From NCBI RefSeq assembly GCF_019656015.1, contig NZ_BPKW01000003.1, positions 1 through 64,000 of the forward strand: a DNA stretch of 64,000 nucleotides. The letters run 5' to 3'. Made by a program: the position numbers and the translations under genes. Shown one piece after another: positions 23,743 through 32,297 of the stretch (position 1 is the first letter of the stretch; each line of letters opens with the position of its first letter). Source of the stretch: Leuconostoc inhae. Its GTDB lineage: Bacteria; Bacillota; Bacilli; Lactobacillales; Lactobacillaceae. The notes under the pieces are model-generated. The model ran no database searches. It had not been told where the DNA came from and worked only from the letters and a program-made list of their open reading frames with translations.

Positions 23743-26091
23743 ATGACAAAAATACAACAATTTGGTAAAAAAACAGTGGATAAAACAACTGAAATAACTG
23801 AGTTATCAACCATTGGATTTTATAATGAGACATGGGTAAAAGCAGATATTTTAAATCATTTGCTACGTCGAGCATTACCTGAGTATCATAGCTATGCTCT
23901 AGAAAATGACTGGTTAACGGATCATTTAGCCACAGCAGAGTTAACGATATTAGAATTTTTACAAAACAAACAACCCTTAACGACAGCGATTTTTTACACA
24001 ATTGCGACACAATTATTAGGTTTTGAGGACGAATTGCAGGAAGCTAATTTTGATGGACAACAGGTTTTTAAAAATGTGGGGCTCGCCATAACTGATGTAT
24101 CAGATATTTATCACGCGTGGTATGTCCTTTTAAACACGCATACGAAGAATGGTCTATTGTTCGTTGACGAATTGGCGAGCCATGGTTATTTTAAAGCAAC
24201 CAATCAACGTCTCATATTTAATGGCAAATCTTTGGTCACTTACGATACGAGAGATTTAATTCAAGAAACGGTTTGGGTTGAAACAGCAGTTGATTCGGAT
24301 AATGATGGCAAACCAGATCTTGTACAAGTTGATATTCAACGGCCTAAATCACTGGAAAAATTACCAGTCTTGTTTACGGCGTCGCCGTATTATCAAGGTA
24401 TGATGTTGAAAGAAAACGATGCAAAGATACATGATGTTAATCAGCTATTAACGTATAAAATACCGACAAAAGTGGCTAATGCGCCCACTGCTCATCATGA
24501 TATGAAGGCAATCTCACCGCGGGTGATTGCCGATGAAACAACCACAGCAACAAAAACCTTTACGGATCTTGCAGGTCGCGCTTGGGATTTGAACAATTAT
24601 TTTTTATCACGTGGTTTTGCGGTAGCATATGCCGCTGGCGTGGGTACAAGGCATTCTGATGGCATGCAAGACACTGGTTCACCAGAACAGGTTGAATCTA
24701 TGAAGAACGTTGTAGAATGGCTAGCAGGCAATCGTGTGGCTTTTACAGACAGGACAAGCCAAATTGCAATTACTGCTGACTGGTCTAATCACAAAATCGC
24801 CATGACGGGTCGTTCTTATTTAGGCACGTTAGCCACAGCAGTGGCAACAACTGGTGTTGAAGGCTTGAAAACAGTTATTTCTGAAGCGGCTATTTCTGAT
24901 TGGTATCAATATTATCGTGATAATGGCTTAGTGATTGCACCAGGCGGGTTTCCAGGTGAAGACATGGATGTGTTAGCTGAGTTAGTTTATAGTCGTATGC
25001 AGGATCCTGCTGATTGGGCTCGTACAAAATCAGCTTGGCAAATTTATCAACAGAACACGGCACGGTTGCAAGATCGTCAAAATGGTAATTATGATACTTA
25101 TTGGGCTGCACGAAATTATCTTAATCAAGCTAAAAACATCAAAGTGGACATTATTTCTGTGCATGGGTTAAACGATTGGAATGTCAAGCCACGTCAAGTT
25201 TATCGTTTGTGGCAAGCATTACGAGGAACCGCTCATCATAAACTGATTTTGCATCAAGGCCAACATATTAACATTAATAATAATCGTTCACTCGATTTTG
25301 CTGACCAAATCAATTTATGGTTTTCTGATAAGTTACTAGATCTTGATACTAGCGCTACAACAATTTTGCCAACAGTAACTTGGCAAGATAACACCAAAAC
25401 GCAAACTTGGTATAAATTAGAAGATTGGGGTGCAGCGTCAAAAAAGACGACATATTATTTAGCAACAAATCAACTGACCTTAGCGCCTGCAACTGGTGAA
25501 GGCGCTTTTACGGATTATTTGCCTGAGAGACTATTTAAAAAATATACAACAAATTTTAATCATTGGCGTGCTCAAACGTTGAAACAAGTGCCAGAATTAC
25601 TGCATACGCAACAACATTTTAGAAGTGAAAGGATCACAAAAGCACAGGTAATTAACGGAGAAAGTGTCTTACAGTTACGCGTTAAATCATCGAAAAATAT
25701 TGGACTGATCAGCGCGATGTTAATTGATTACGGCGAAGATGATTATCTCAAACCGCATACCACTAATCAAAATGTCATGATTGATCGCGGTGTTAATTTT
25801 GCTAAAGTCGCGTTACAAGAATTTGAGTTGCAAAAAGCGAGTAGCAAAATGATTACAATTGGACATATTAATTTACAAAATCGCACAAATGCTTGGCAAA
25901 ATGATGCGTTAATTGCCAATGATTATGTATCAATAACCCTTAAATTGCAACCAACGTTGTACAAATTACGTGCAGGACATCAATTAGGATTAATTATTTA
26001 TGCCACTGATTTTGAGATGACGATACGTGGCAATCAGGCGATCACTTATACAATTGATTATGAAAATAGTAATTTAACGCTACCACAATAA
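23743..26091 (+). CDS. pepX: Xaa-Pro dipeptidyl-peptidase
   Basis: S15-family serine peptidase that removes X-Pro dipeptides from casein-type peptides. The catalytic serine lies in GRSYLGT (Ser358), with Asp478 in NDWNVKP and His508 in GQHIN; an N-terminal helical domain and C-terminal jelly-roll complete about 782 residues. The ATG at 23743 is used because GAAAGG lies nine bases upstream; an in-frame ATG at 23713 lies inside the promoter's TATAAT (23709-23714). It converges on the HD gene. Confidence 0.93.
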   Translation: MTKIQQFGKKTVDKTTEITELSTIGFYNETWVKADILNHLLRRALPEYHSYALENDWLTDHLATAELTILEFLQNKQPLTTAIFYTIATQLLGFEDELQEANFDGQQVFKNVGLAITDVSDIYHAWYVLLNTHTKNGLLFVDELASHGYFKATNQRLIFNGKSLVTYDTRDLIQETVWVETAVDSDNDGKPDLVQVDIQRPKSLEKLPVLFTASPYYQGMMLKENDAKIHDVNQLLTYKIPTKVANAPTAHHDMKAISPRVIADETTTATKTFTDLAGRAWDLNNYFLSRGFAVAYAAGVGTRHSDGMQDTGSPEQVESMKNVVEWLAGNRVAFTDRTSQIAITADWSNHKIAMTGRSYLGTLATAVATTGVEGLKTVISEAAISDWYQYYRDNGLVIAPGGFPGEDMDVLAELVYSRMQDPADWARTKSAWQIYQQNTARLQDRQNGNYDTYWAARNYLNQAKNIKVDIISVHGLNDWNVKPRQVYRLWQALRGTAHHKLILHQGQHININNNRSLDFADQINLWFSDKLLDLDTSATTILPTVTWQDNTKTQTWYKLEDWGAASKKTTYYLATNQLTLAPATGEGAFTDYLPERLFKKYTTNFNHWRAQTLKQVPELLHTQQHFRSERITKAQVINGESVLQLRVKSSKNIGLISAMLIDYGEDDYLKPHTTNQNVMIDRGVNFAKVALQEFELQKASSKMITIGHINLQNRTNAWQNDALIANDYVSITLKLQPTLYKLRAGHQLGLIIYATDFEMTIRGNQAITYTIDYENSNLTLPQ

Positions 26092-26131
26092 AAAAGCATT
26101 AACTCGACTTTTTATCGTCGTAGTAAATGCT
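26092..26131 (-). terminator. Terminator of the HD phosphohydrolase gene
   Basis: On the minus strand AGCATT-ACT-CGAC pairs with GTCG-GT-AATGCT (a few mismatches) and is followed by TTTTTT. It may also stop pepX transcripts. Confidence 0.65.
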
Positions 26132-26148
26132 AGGCCATCAGTTATTGC

Positions 26149-27504
26149 TCAACTTTCGGGATTTGGCGTCGTGAGTGAATTATTATGAATATAACTACGA
26201 AATGTTTTAAAAGTATCCGCAAATAATTCGTCAGGTTCGATGTTTAACATTTCTTTTGGAAAATAAAATCGCTTATCAAACGACACTTGTCCTTTGATTG
26301 CTGCAACAAGTGGCGATAATTCTGATAGTTCTCTATGTGAACCATCATCTAACACAAAGTCTATTTGTGTGCGTGGCTTGGCGACGTTAGGCTTGTAATC
26401 GTCATATGGTAGATCAAACGCATCATTTCGTGCTGTGTAGTACTCGGCATTATAGCCGGCAATGCCAACCAATTTGTCGAGATCTTCTAGTAACGGCGCT
26501 GTTTCATCATTAATAATGATAGATTTTAATGGCCGTCGATCTAAGAAACGTTGTGACAAGTCAGATAAAATCGGATCTGGATGATGGCGCCACATAGAAA
26601 TATAAGTCATAAACACATGGTCGTCAATTTGTAAATAATCATAAATAGTGAGTGGTGCGTCATTAAATAATGGCGTGAGTAGCGGACCGACAAAATCTTT
26701 TTCATGTGTCTCACTGGCGCGATATAATTCACGTGCACGGTGCAATAAATGCTCAAGCAGTACTTCCATACCACGAGATACTGGATGGAAATAAACCTGT
26801 AGATACATTTGATAACGACTGACAACATAATCTTCAACGGCGTGCATACCAGCAATGTCAAAGGCAATACCATTTTTGGTCGGTTTCATTGTCCGCAATA
26901 TACGATCAATATCAAACTCGCCATACTTCGTGCCAGTAAAATAAGCATCCCGCAACAAATAGTCCATACGATCAACATCTAGTTGGCTAGAAATTAACTG
27001 CACAACTTGTGGGTTATCATAGGTTTTAGCAATGACACTGGCAACTTTATTTGGGAAATCTGGTGCCACACTTGCTAATACAGCATGTATTTCTGTATTG
27101 CCGGTGATAATTTCACGGGTAATAGCTTCGTGATCTGTACCGAATAAGTGTTCAAAAGTATGTGAAAATGCACCATGGCCAATGTCATGCAATAACGCTG
27201 CCACTAAGGTCACTAAACGTTCGTCTTTTTGCCATAAGCCATCATTAGGTGTTTGAGACAGATAGTACTGTTCAAAGTGTTCAGTGATTCGTCTGGCAAT
27301 CTCATAAGCGCCAACTGAATGACCAAATCGTGAATGTTCAGCACCGTGAAATACAGAACTAGTGATACCTAGCTGTTGGACCCGTCGAAGGCGTTGAAAT
27401 TCACTTGTGTTAATTAAATCAAGAATGACGCGATCTTGAATATGGATAAAGTTGTGAATAGGATCACGGAGTACTTTTTCGTTTAATAATTTATCTTGTA
27501 ACAT
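26149..27504 (-). CDS. HD-domain phosphohydrolase (YwfO-like)
   Basis: A 451-residue HD-superfamily protein related to dGTPases/SAMHD1-like enzymes. The metal-site residues are His57/His62 in AEHSRFGHS, His106-Asp107 in LLHDIGHGAFSH and a later aspartate in QLDVDRMDYLLRD. The family hydrolyses (d)NTPs or related nucleotides, but the substrate of this branch is not fixed. AAAGGG precedes the ATG on this strand. It stands alone, convergent with pepX and divergent from the DUF1934 gene. Confidence 0.85.
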   Translation of the reverse strand: MLQDKLLNEKVLRDPIHNFIHIQDRVILDLINTSEFQRLRRVQQLGITSSVFHGAEHSRFGHSVGAYEIARRITEHFEQYYLSQTPNDGLWQKDERLVTLVAALLHDIGHGAFSHTFEHLFGTDHEAITREIITGNTEIHAVLASVAPDFPNKVASVIAKTYDNPQVVQLISSQLDVDRMDYLLRDAYFTGTKYGEFDIDRILRTMKPTKNGIAFDIAGMHAVEDYVVSRYQMYLQVYFHPVSRGMEVLLEHLLHRARELYRASETHEKDFVGPLLTPLFNDAPLTIYDYLQIDDHVFMTYISMWRHHPDPILSDLSQRFLDRRPLKSIIINDETAPLLEDLDKLVGIAGYNAEYYTARNDAFDLPYDDYKPNVAKPRTQIDFVLDDGSHRELSELSPLVAAIKGQVSFDKRFYFPKEMLNIEPDELFADTFKTFRSYIHNNSLTTPNPES

Positions 27505-27655
27505 ATTCTGCCCTTTTAGTCTTTCTTATATTATAATTGATTTCTAAAGAAAATAATAACAAAGTTGTATTAATGCGCCAAATGAGTAAAATAATACGGT
27601 TACTTGACACATTAATAATTAATTTTACGTTAACATAATTGAAATGAGAAAAAGA

Positions 27656-28096
27656 ATGGCAAATGATAATGTGACTATATATTTAAAAACAACAATTAAT
27701 CAAGCGGGTGAATCTGAAGTTTTTGAATTTGACACAACAGGTGAAGTGTTAATTAAAGATGGGGTGGTTTTTTTGCGTTATACTGAAGTCATTGCTGGTC
27801 AAAGTCAGACAAAAGTATTGTTCAAAATAGCAGGCGATCATGCGCGATTAAATCGCAGTGGTGAGGGGTCAACTAAACTTGCTTTTACAGAAGGTCAAAG
27901 ATTGCCGGCGCATTATCAAACACCGGCAGGACAGATGCAATTAGAAACTTATACAACAACTTTATCAAGTCAATTTGATTTAACACAACTATCCGGTTTA
28001 GCAAATATTAGCTATGAACTTTATGCAAATGATGCAATTGTCGGGCAATATGATATTTTGTTGCAATTTAGTCAAAAATCTAGTAAACTTAATTAG
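27656..28096 (+). CDS. DUF1934 family protein (YwiB-like)
   Basis: About 146 residues forming a calycin-like beta barrel by family resemblance. It begins MANDNVTIYLKTTI with GEVLIKDGVVFLRYTE and ends in ISYELYANDAIVGQYDILLQF. The family is common in Bacilli and has no established function. The start is ambiguous: ATG at 27656 matches the usual N-terminus, ATG at 27644 is in frame, and neither has a convincing ribosome site. rpoE follows after 25 bases, an association seen in other Lactobacillales. Confidence 0.78.
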   Translation: MANDNVTIYLKTTINQAGESEVFEFDTTGEVLIKDGVVFLRYTEVIAGQSQTKVLFKIAGDHARLNRSGEGSTKLAFTEGQRLPAHYQTPAGQMQLETYTTTLSSQFDLTQLSGLANISYELYANDAIVGQYDILLQFSQKSSKLN

Positions 28097-28121
28097 TTAG
28101 AAACTCGAAAGGACGGGCACT

Positions 28122-28691
28122 ATGGCACTCACACAATTAAGCAGTCACCCAAAAGAAGAATTAGCATTGGTTGAAATTGCTTCTGAAATTTTGGCGGAAC
28201 ATAAGAACGTTATGCCGTTTAGCTCATTAGTACAAGAAATTCAGGATTTTTTGGCAGTTGATGCCGAGACGTTCAAGTCACGTCTCTCACAATTTTATAC
28301 AGATTTAAACACAGATGGCTCATTTATTTCCCTTGGAAACAATGAATGGGGACTACGTGCTTGGTATCCAGTCGATGCGATTGATGAATCAATTCATGAA
28401 ATTGATGATGACGACGATACACCAAAGCGTAAAAAAGTTGCAAAGAAAGTTAACGTTTTTGCAGATGCTTCTACAGATGATGATGTCATTGATTATAATG
28501 ATGATGATCCAGAAGATGAAGATTTCGGTGAAGTTAGTAATGATGAAAACAATGCTAATGGTTCAGAAGTTGCAGATGACGATGACGAAGATATTGCTGT
28601 TGGTGACGATGAGTCGATTGATGACAATTTGACAGAACTGACCGGCACAAACGATTTAGATGATTTGAGTGACGGTGATATTGAAAAATAA
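28122..28691 (+). CDS. rpoE: DNA-directed RNA polymerase delta subunit
   Basis: Accessory RNA polymerase subunit of Firmicutes that reduces non-specific DNA binding and speeds recycling. The folded N-terminal HARE-HTH-like domain covers about residues 1-90 (ending NNEWGLRAWYPVDAI), and the remaining 100 residues are the hallmark unstructured acidic tail rich in Asp and Glu, broken by a short basic patch (KRKKVAKK). 189 residues. GAAAGGA precedes the start, and a terminator follows. Confidence 0.94.
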   Translation: MALTQLSSHPKEELALVEIASEILAEHKNVMPFSSLVQEIQDFLAVDAETFKSRLSQFYTDLNTDGSFISLGNNEWGLRAWYPVDAIDESIHEIDDDDDTPKRKKVAKKVNVFADASTDDDVIDYNDDDPEDEDFGEVSNDENNANGSEVADDDDEDIAVGDDESIDDNLTELTGTNDLDDLSDGDIEK

Positions 28692-28697
28692 TCCTAT

Positions 28698-28727
28698 TAA
28701 AAATTCGCGAAAGCGATTTTTTTTTTG
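28698..28727 (+). terminator. Terminator of rpoE
   Basis: AAATTCGC and GCGATTTT pair with one mismatch around GAAA, followed by a long T run. Confidence 0.78.
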
Positions 28728-28761
28728 CACTGAAACGCTGGTATATCAACGAATTTTAAAG

Positions 28762-28779
28762 TGATTACAAATGTAATCA
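28762..28779. repeat. 18-base perfect palindrome upstream of the tRNA
   Basis: TGATTACA-AA-TGTAATCA lies 20 bases before the tRNA promoter's -35. It could be a protein-binding site or a weak hairpin; nothing else in the interval explains it. Confidence 0.5.
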
Positions 28780-28798
28780 ACAAACTTTCTAAAAAGGG

Positions 28799-28827
28799 TT
28801 GCTTTTTTAGAAGAATGTCTGTAATAT
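28799..28827 (+). promoter_or_regulatory. Promoter of the tRNA gene
   Basis: TTGCTT, 17 bases, TAATAT; the predicted start point at about 28834 gives a 19-base tRNA leader. Confidence 0.65.
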
Positions 28828-28852
28828 ATATAAATGTGCTACGGCATTGTTT

Positions 28853-28926
28853 GCTCCTTTAACTCAGTTGGTTAGAGTAGGGGATTTTTAATCCCAAGGT
28901 CCTCGGTTCGAGTCCGAGAGGGAGCA
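28853..28926 (+). tRNA. tRNA-Lys (anticodon UUU), atypical
   Basis: A complete cloverleaf can be drawn. Acceptor stem GCTCCTT/AGGGAGC (one T-G pair), D stem ACTC/GAGT, anticodon stem GGGGA/TCCCA, seven-base loop TTTTTAA with anticodon TTT (28887-28889), five-base variable loop, T stem CTCGG/CCGAG with TTCGAGT loop, discriminator A. Oddities are a G27-A43 mismatch at the top of the anticodon stem, A at position 10, and no encoded CCA. It reads as a lysine tRNA, but the deviations leave open a degenerate or non-canonical copy. Confidence 0.8.
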
Positions 28927-28955
28927 CTGATTTCACAATCAGGAGACCTTGGGAT
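28927..28955 (+). other. tRNA trailer with hairpin and segment complementary to the anticodon arm
   Basis: CTGATT-TCAC-AATCAG forms a hairpin directly after the discriminator base. It is followed by GACCTTGGGAT (28945-28955), an exact complement of 28891-28901, which spans the 3' side of the anticodon loop, the anticodon stem and the variable loop of the tRNA. The precursor could therefore fold in two ways. Confidence 0.6.
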
Positions 28956-28963
28956 ATTCCATT

Positions 28964-28997
28964 AAAAGCAAGTAACTTCGGTTACTTGCTTTTTTTT
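28964..28997 (+). terminator. Terminator of the tRNA transcript
   Basis: AAGCAAGTAAC and GTTACTTGCTT pair around a TTCG tetraloop, followed by eight T residues. Confidence 0.92.
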
Positions 28998-29042
28998 GTC
29001 TTTAAAAATTTGCACAAAAAGATAAAACATAGTATTATTAGA

Positions 29043-29292
29043 TACAGACGTTGAGACGGACATTTTGTGTGATTACCCTTGAATAAGAGACATCATGGAC
29101 GGTGAGAATGATGAGGGGAACTAGCAAAGACTACCGTTGAGGTTTGGTATGAGTAAACTAAAAGTTGAAATTACCATCGGAGTAATTGGTCGTTAACCTA
29201 ATTGTTTTAAGAAGTACGTATATTTTACGTCTAAAATTGGGTTGGTACCGCGCAAAAGCGCCCCTAGATTAAGTTCTAGAGGCGCTTTTTTT
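29043..29292 (+). promoter_or_regulatory. T-box leader of the amino-acid permease gene
   Basis: Stem I contains the AG bulge (AAGAGA) and distal loop GGTGAGAA. The conserved T-box GGTTGGTACCGCG ends at 29252. The terminator is a 13-base stem starting AAGCGCC (29256) and ending in GGCGCTT plus T run. Stem I can be closed by GACGG (29055-29059) with CCGTT (29134-29138). The triplet before the single base preceding that 3' strand is ACT (29130-29132), suggesting threonine as the sensed amino acid. The same reading gives GCT (Ala) in the alaS leader, which supports the method. Confidence 0.85.
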
Positions 29293-29341
29293 ACGCCGAT
29301 AATATTTAATTATAGAGAAACATGTTGGAGGAGTGCTGCTA

Positions 29342-30724
29342 ATGGCAGAAAAAAAGAACAGAGAATTAAATAGAGACTTATCATCTCACCAAATGCAGAT
29401 GATAGCCCTTGGTGGGACGATTGGCGTTGGCCTATTTATGGGGTCAGCCGCAACAATTAAGTGGACAGGTGTTTCTGTTATATTAGCGTATGCACTTGCA
29501 GGGTTTGTACTTTATCTAGTCATGCGTGCGCTAGGCGAGATGTTATATGTTGATCCGTCTGTCGGATCATTTGCCAACTATGCTACAAAATATATTCATC
29601 CACTTGCTGGTTACTTAACAGTTTGGGCGAATGTATTTCAGTGGGTTACGGTTGGTATATCAGAAACAATTGCAGTTGGTTTGTATCTAGACTTCTGGTT
29701 TCCAGGCGTTCCAAGTTGGGTAACAGGCGTTGTTGTGTTAGCAACACTAACATTAGCTAATCTGACCACTGTCAAGGCTTATGGCAATCTGGAATCATGG
29801 TTTTCGATGATTAAGGTTGTGACAATTATTCTGATGATTATTCTAGGCTTGATGGTTATTTTGTTCGGTTTGGGTAATCATTGGCAACCTGTTGGTTTTT
29901 CTAACCTTTGGCGTCATGGTCCTTTTTTTGCAGGTGGTTTTAAGGGCTTTATGTTTGCCTTATCAATTGTTATTACCTCATATCAGGGTATTGAAGTAAT
30001 TGGTATCACTGCTGGAGAGACAGAGAATCCAAAACATGCCATTGTTGCCTCGATTAGATCAATTGTCGCACGAATTTTAATTTTCTACATTGGCGCAATT
30101 TTTGTTATTATTACAATATATCCATGGAATCAATTAGATCAAGTTGGATCACCGTTTGTGGAAACTTTTTCACGTGTTGGCATTACAGCAGCAGCTGAAA
30201 TCATTAATTTTGTGATGTTGACTGCAGCGATGTCGGCGTTAAATTCTGGTATTTTTAGCTCGAGTCGTATGTTATACACTTTGGCACTAAATAAGGAGCT
30301 GCCCCCAAAGTTTTTGGGATTATCAAAACATCATGTGCCAACACTGCCAATTTTGGCCGTTTCAGGCGGTATCTTATTGGGAATCATACTCAACGCAATA
30401 TTACCGTTTTTCTGGCGTGGCAGTTCAAATATTTTCGTATTAGTTTATTCTGCTAGTACATTACCTGGTATGGTGCCATGGTTTGTCATCTTGTGGAGTC
30501 AAATAAAGTTCAGACGTGAAAACGAGCAACATATGGCTGAACATCCGTTCAAAATGCCTTTATCGCCTTATACGAACTACTTTGCCATGATCATGTTACT
30601 GATTACGCTGATATACATGGTTATTAATCCAAATACACGCATACCACTAGTTATTGGTTTGGGATTTCTGTTTATCATGTCGATTATTTTTTTGTTAACA
30701 CGTAAAAGACATGCTAGAAAATAA
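29342..30724 (+). CDS. AAT-family amino-acid permease
   Basis: A 460-residue amino-acid:proton symporter of the AAT/APC superfamily, with 12 predicted helices and the N-terminal signature LSSHQMQMIALGGTIGVGLFMGS. GGAGGAG ends eight bases before the ATG at 29342; an in-frame GTG at 29333 overlaps that site. The T-box leader immediately upstream means transcription depends on an uncharged tRNA, so this permease imports the amino acid sensed there. The leader's best specifier reading is ACT (threonine). Related permeases carry many different amino acids, so substrate assignment rests on the leader. Confidence 0.86.
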   Translation: MAEKKNRELNRDLSSHQMQMIALGGTIGVGLFMGSAATIKWTGVSVILAYALAGFVLYLVMRALGEMLYVDPSVGSFANYATKYIHPLAGYLTVWANVFQWVTVGISETIAVGLYLDFWFPGVPSWVTGVVVLATLTLANLTTVKAYGNLESWFSMIKVVTIILMIILGLMVILFGLGNHWQPVGFSNLWRHGPFFAGGFKGFMFALSIVITSYQGIEVIGITAGETENPKHAIVASIRSIVARILIFYIGAIFVIITIYPWNQLDQVGSPFVETFSRVGITAAAEIINFVMLTAAMSALNSGIFSSSRMLYTLALNKELPPKFLGLSKHHVPTLPILAVSGGILLGIILNAILPFFWRGSSNIFVLVYSASTLPGMVPWFVILWSQIKFRRENEQHMAEHPFKMPLSPYTNYFAMIMLLITLIYMVINPNTRIPLVIGLGFLFIMSIIFLLTRKRHARK

Positions 30725-30780
30725 ACAGCACGTTATGACTATAAATGATAAAATAAGTAAATATTAAACACGGAGGAAAT

Positions 30781-30879
30781 ATGTTTGGCGCTGTATATAA
30801 AAACGGAACACTTTATTTTCTGTTTATCATAACAAATGATATCCAAAAATTAAGAGATAGCTGTTACGTTAAGCGATGA
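30781..30879 (+). CDS. Putative 32-residue leader peptide coupled to plsX
   Basis: The best ribosome site in the region, CGGAGGAAAT, directly precedes an ATG that opens a 32-codon frame beginning MFGAVYKNGTLYFLFII and ending in a basic stretch (SCYVKR). Its TGA stop overlaps the ATG at 30876 of plsX as ATGA, the classic layout of translational coupling. plsX has no ribosome site of its own. The peptide has no recognisable family and may matter only for coupling or for attenuation-like control. Confidence 0.6.
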   Translation: MFGAVYKNGTLYFLFIITNDIQKLRDSCYVKR

Positions 30880-31943
30880 CAAACATTTCTAAAATTATGA
30901 AAATAGCAATAGATGCAATGGGTGGCGATTTTGCGCCACTAGAGATAGTTAAAGGTATTGAACAGGCACGTGATCGTTATAAAGACATTTCATTTCAACT
31001 TTATGGCACAGAAAATAAAGTTAAACCTTTAGTTCAAAATTGGGAGCGCATTGAATTGATTCCAACGACTGAGGTCATAGAGATGGGTGACGAGCCTGTA
31101 AAGGCGATGCGACGTAAGAAAGACTCATCAATGGTACAAGCTGCTATGGCTGTTAAAGAAGGTCGTGCAGACGCATTATTTAGTGCCGGCAATACGGGTG
31201 CGTTATTATCAAGTGCAATTTTCTTGATTGGTCGTATCAAAGGCGTTGATCGTCCTGCACTCGCAACAGCATTGCCAAGCTTTAATGGCCCGCATGATCA
31301 ATTTGTTTTCATGGATTTAGGCGCAAATGCTGAAAATAAACCATCACATCTATATCAATATGGTATCTTGGGTAGTTTCTACGCAACGCATGTTTTAGGT
31401 ATAAAAAATCCGCGTGTGCGACTACTTAATAATGGGGCGGAAGAAGATAAAGGTGATGAAGTTCATAAAACAGCACATATGCTAATGAAGGATGCACCAT
31501 CATTTAATTTTATTGGTAATATCGAAGCACGTGAATTACTTGAAGGTACTGCCGATGTTGTTGTCGCTGATGGCTTTTCAGGTAATGCTGCTTTGAAAGC
31601 CACAGAAGGTACAGCTTTGATGATGCTAAAACAAATCAAAAATGCTATCATGTCATCTGGACTTAAGGGCAAAATTGGTGGGGCGCTACTCAAACCAGCC
31701 TTTCGTGAGGTTCAAAAAAAGTTGGATTATAATGAAGGCGGTGGGGCTGTTATTTTGGGTGTCAAAGCGCCTGTAGTTAAAACACATGGTTCAGCAAAGG
31801 CTAATGCCGTGGCTAATACTATGGGACAGATTAAAACAATGATTGATAATCAATTAGTGCTAGACGTACAGACTTATATCACAGCACATAAAGAAGAACT
31901 CCAATCTGGTAAAGAAGTGCTACATGCACAATTCAATGATTAG
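30876..31943 (+). CDS. plsX: Phosphate acyltransferase PlsX
   Basis: Converts acyl-ACP to acyl-phosphate for the PlsY route of phospholipid synthesis. The family N-terminus MKIAIDAMGGDFAP begins at an internal ATG at 30897, and GNTGALLSS, GFSGNAALK and NEGGGAVILG are further conserved blocks; about 348-355 residues. The ATG at 30876 is annotated because it overlaps the stop of the upstream 32-codon frame (ATGA); 30897 fits homology but also lacks a ribosome site. acpP follows 53 bases downstream, as commonly seen. Confidence 0.92.
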   Translation: MTNISKIMKIAIDAMGGDFAPLEIVKGIEQARDRYKDISFQLYGTENKVKPLVQNWERIELIPTTEVIEMGDEPVKAMRRKKDSSMVQAAMAVKEGRADALFSAGNTGALLSSAIFLIGRIKGVDRPALATALPSFNGPHDQFVFMDLGANAENKPSHLYQYGILGSFYATHVLGIKNPRVRLLNNGAEEDKGDEVHKTAHMLMKDAPSFNFIGNIEARELLEGTADVVVADGFSGNAALKATEGTALMMLKQIKNAIMSSGLKGKIGGALLKPAFREVQKKLDYNEGGGAVILGVKAPVVKTHGSAKANAVANTMGQIKTMIDNQLVLDVQTYITAHKEELQSGKEVLHAQFND

Positions 31944-31956
31944 TGGTATACTAATC
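31938..31956 (+). repeat. Hairpin between plsX and acpP
   Basis: GATTAGT-GGTAT-ACTAATC spans the plsX stop codon. With no T tract it is not a terminator; it may stabilise or separate the two messages. Confidence 0.5.
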
Positions 31957-31996
31957 ACTTGAGATAATTGATTAAATAAATATTGGAGAACCAACA

Positions 31997-32245
31997 ATGG
32001 CTATGGAAAAAGAAGCAATCTATAATATGATGGCTGACGAGATTGCAGAACGTTTCAATGTGGAACGTTCTGCAGTAACACCGGATTTGAATTTTTTAAC
32101 TGACATTGACGCAGATTCTATTGATTTTGTTGAGTTGATTTTGGAAGTGGAAGATATGTTTAACATTAGTATTTCAGATGAAGATTCAGAAAACTTAATC
32201 ACACTACAACAGACTGTTGACTATATTGCGGCACATCAAAATTAA
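31997..32245 (+). CDS. acpP: Acyl carrier protein
   Basis: An 82-residue acidic four-helix carrier of growing acyl chains. The phosphopantetheine attachment site is Ser41 in DADSIDFVELILE. GGAG lies about eight bases upstream. It is placed directly after plsX; the full fatty-acid synthesis cluster is not in this window, so this may be the ACP dedicated to phospholipid synthesis. Confidence 0.93.
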   Translation: MAMEKEAIYNMMADEIAERFNVERSAVTPDLNFLTDIDADSIDFVELILEVEDMFNISISDEDSENLITLQQTVDYIAAHQN

Positions 32246-32262
32246 AAGAGAATATAGTGCGA

Positions 32263-32291
32263 TTGACACTTACTAAAAATAAGCTTATACT
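32263..32291 (+). promoter_or_regulatory. Consensus promoter of the GAF-gene leader
   Basis: TTGACA, exactly 17 bases, TATACT. It is the strongest sigma-A-type promoter seen in the window. Transcription should start at about 32298, 225 bases before the next coding sequence. Confidence 0.82.
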
Positions 32292-32297
32292 GATTTA

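Noticed and set aside
28853-29040. Phage or island integration site at the tRNA-Lys
   Set aside because: No integrase gene and no direct repeat of the tRNA 3' end is present; the only repeat found is inverted.
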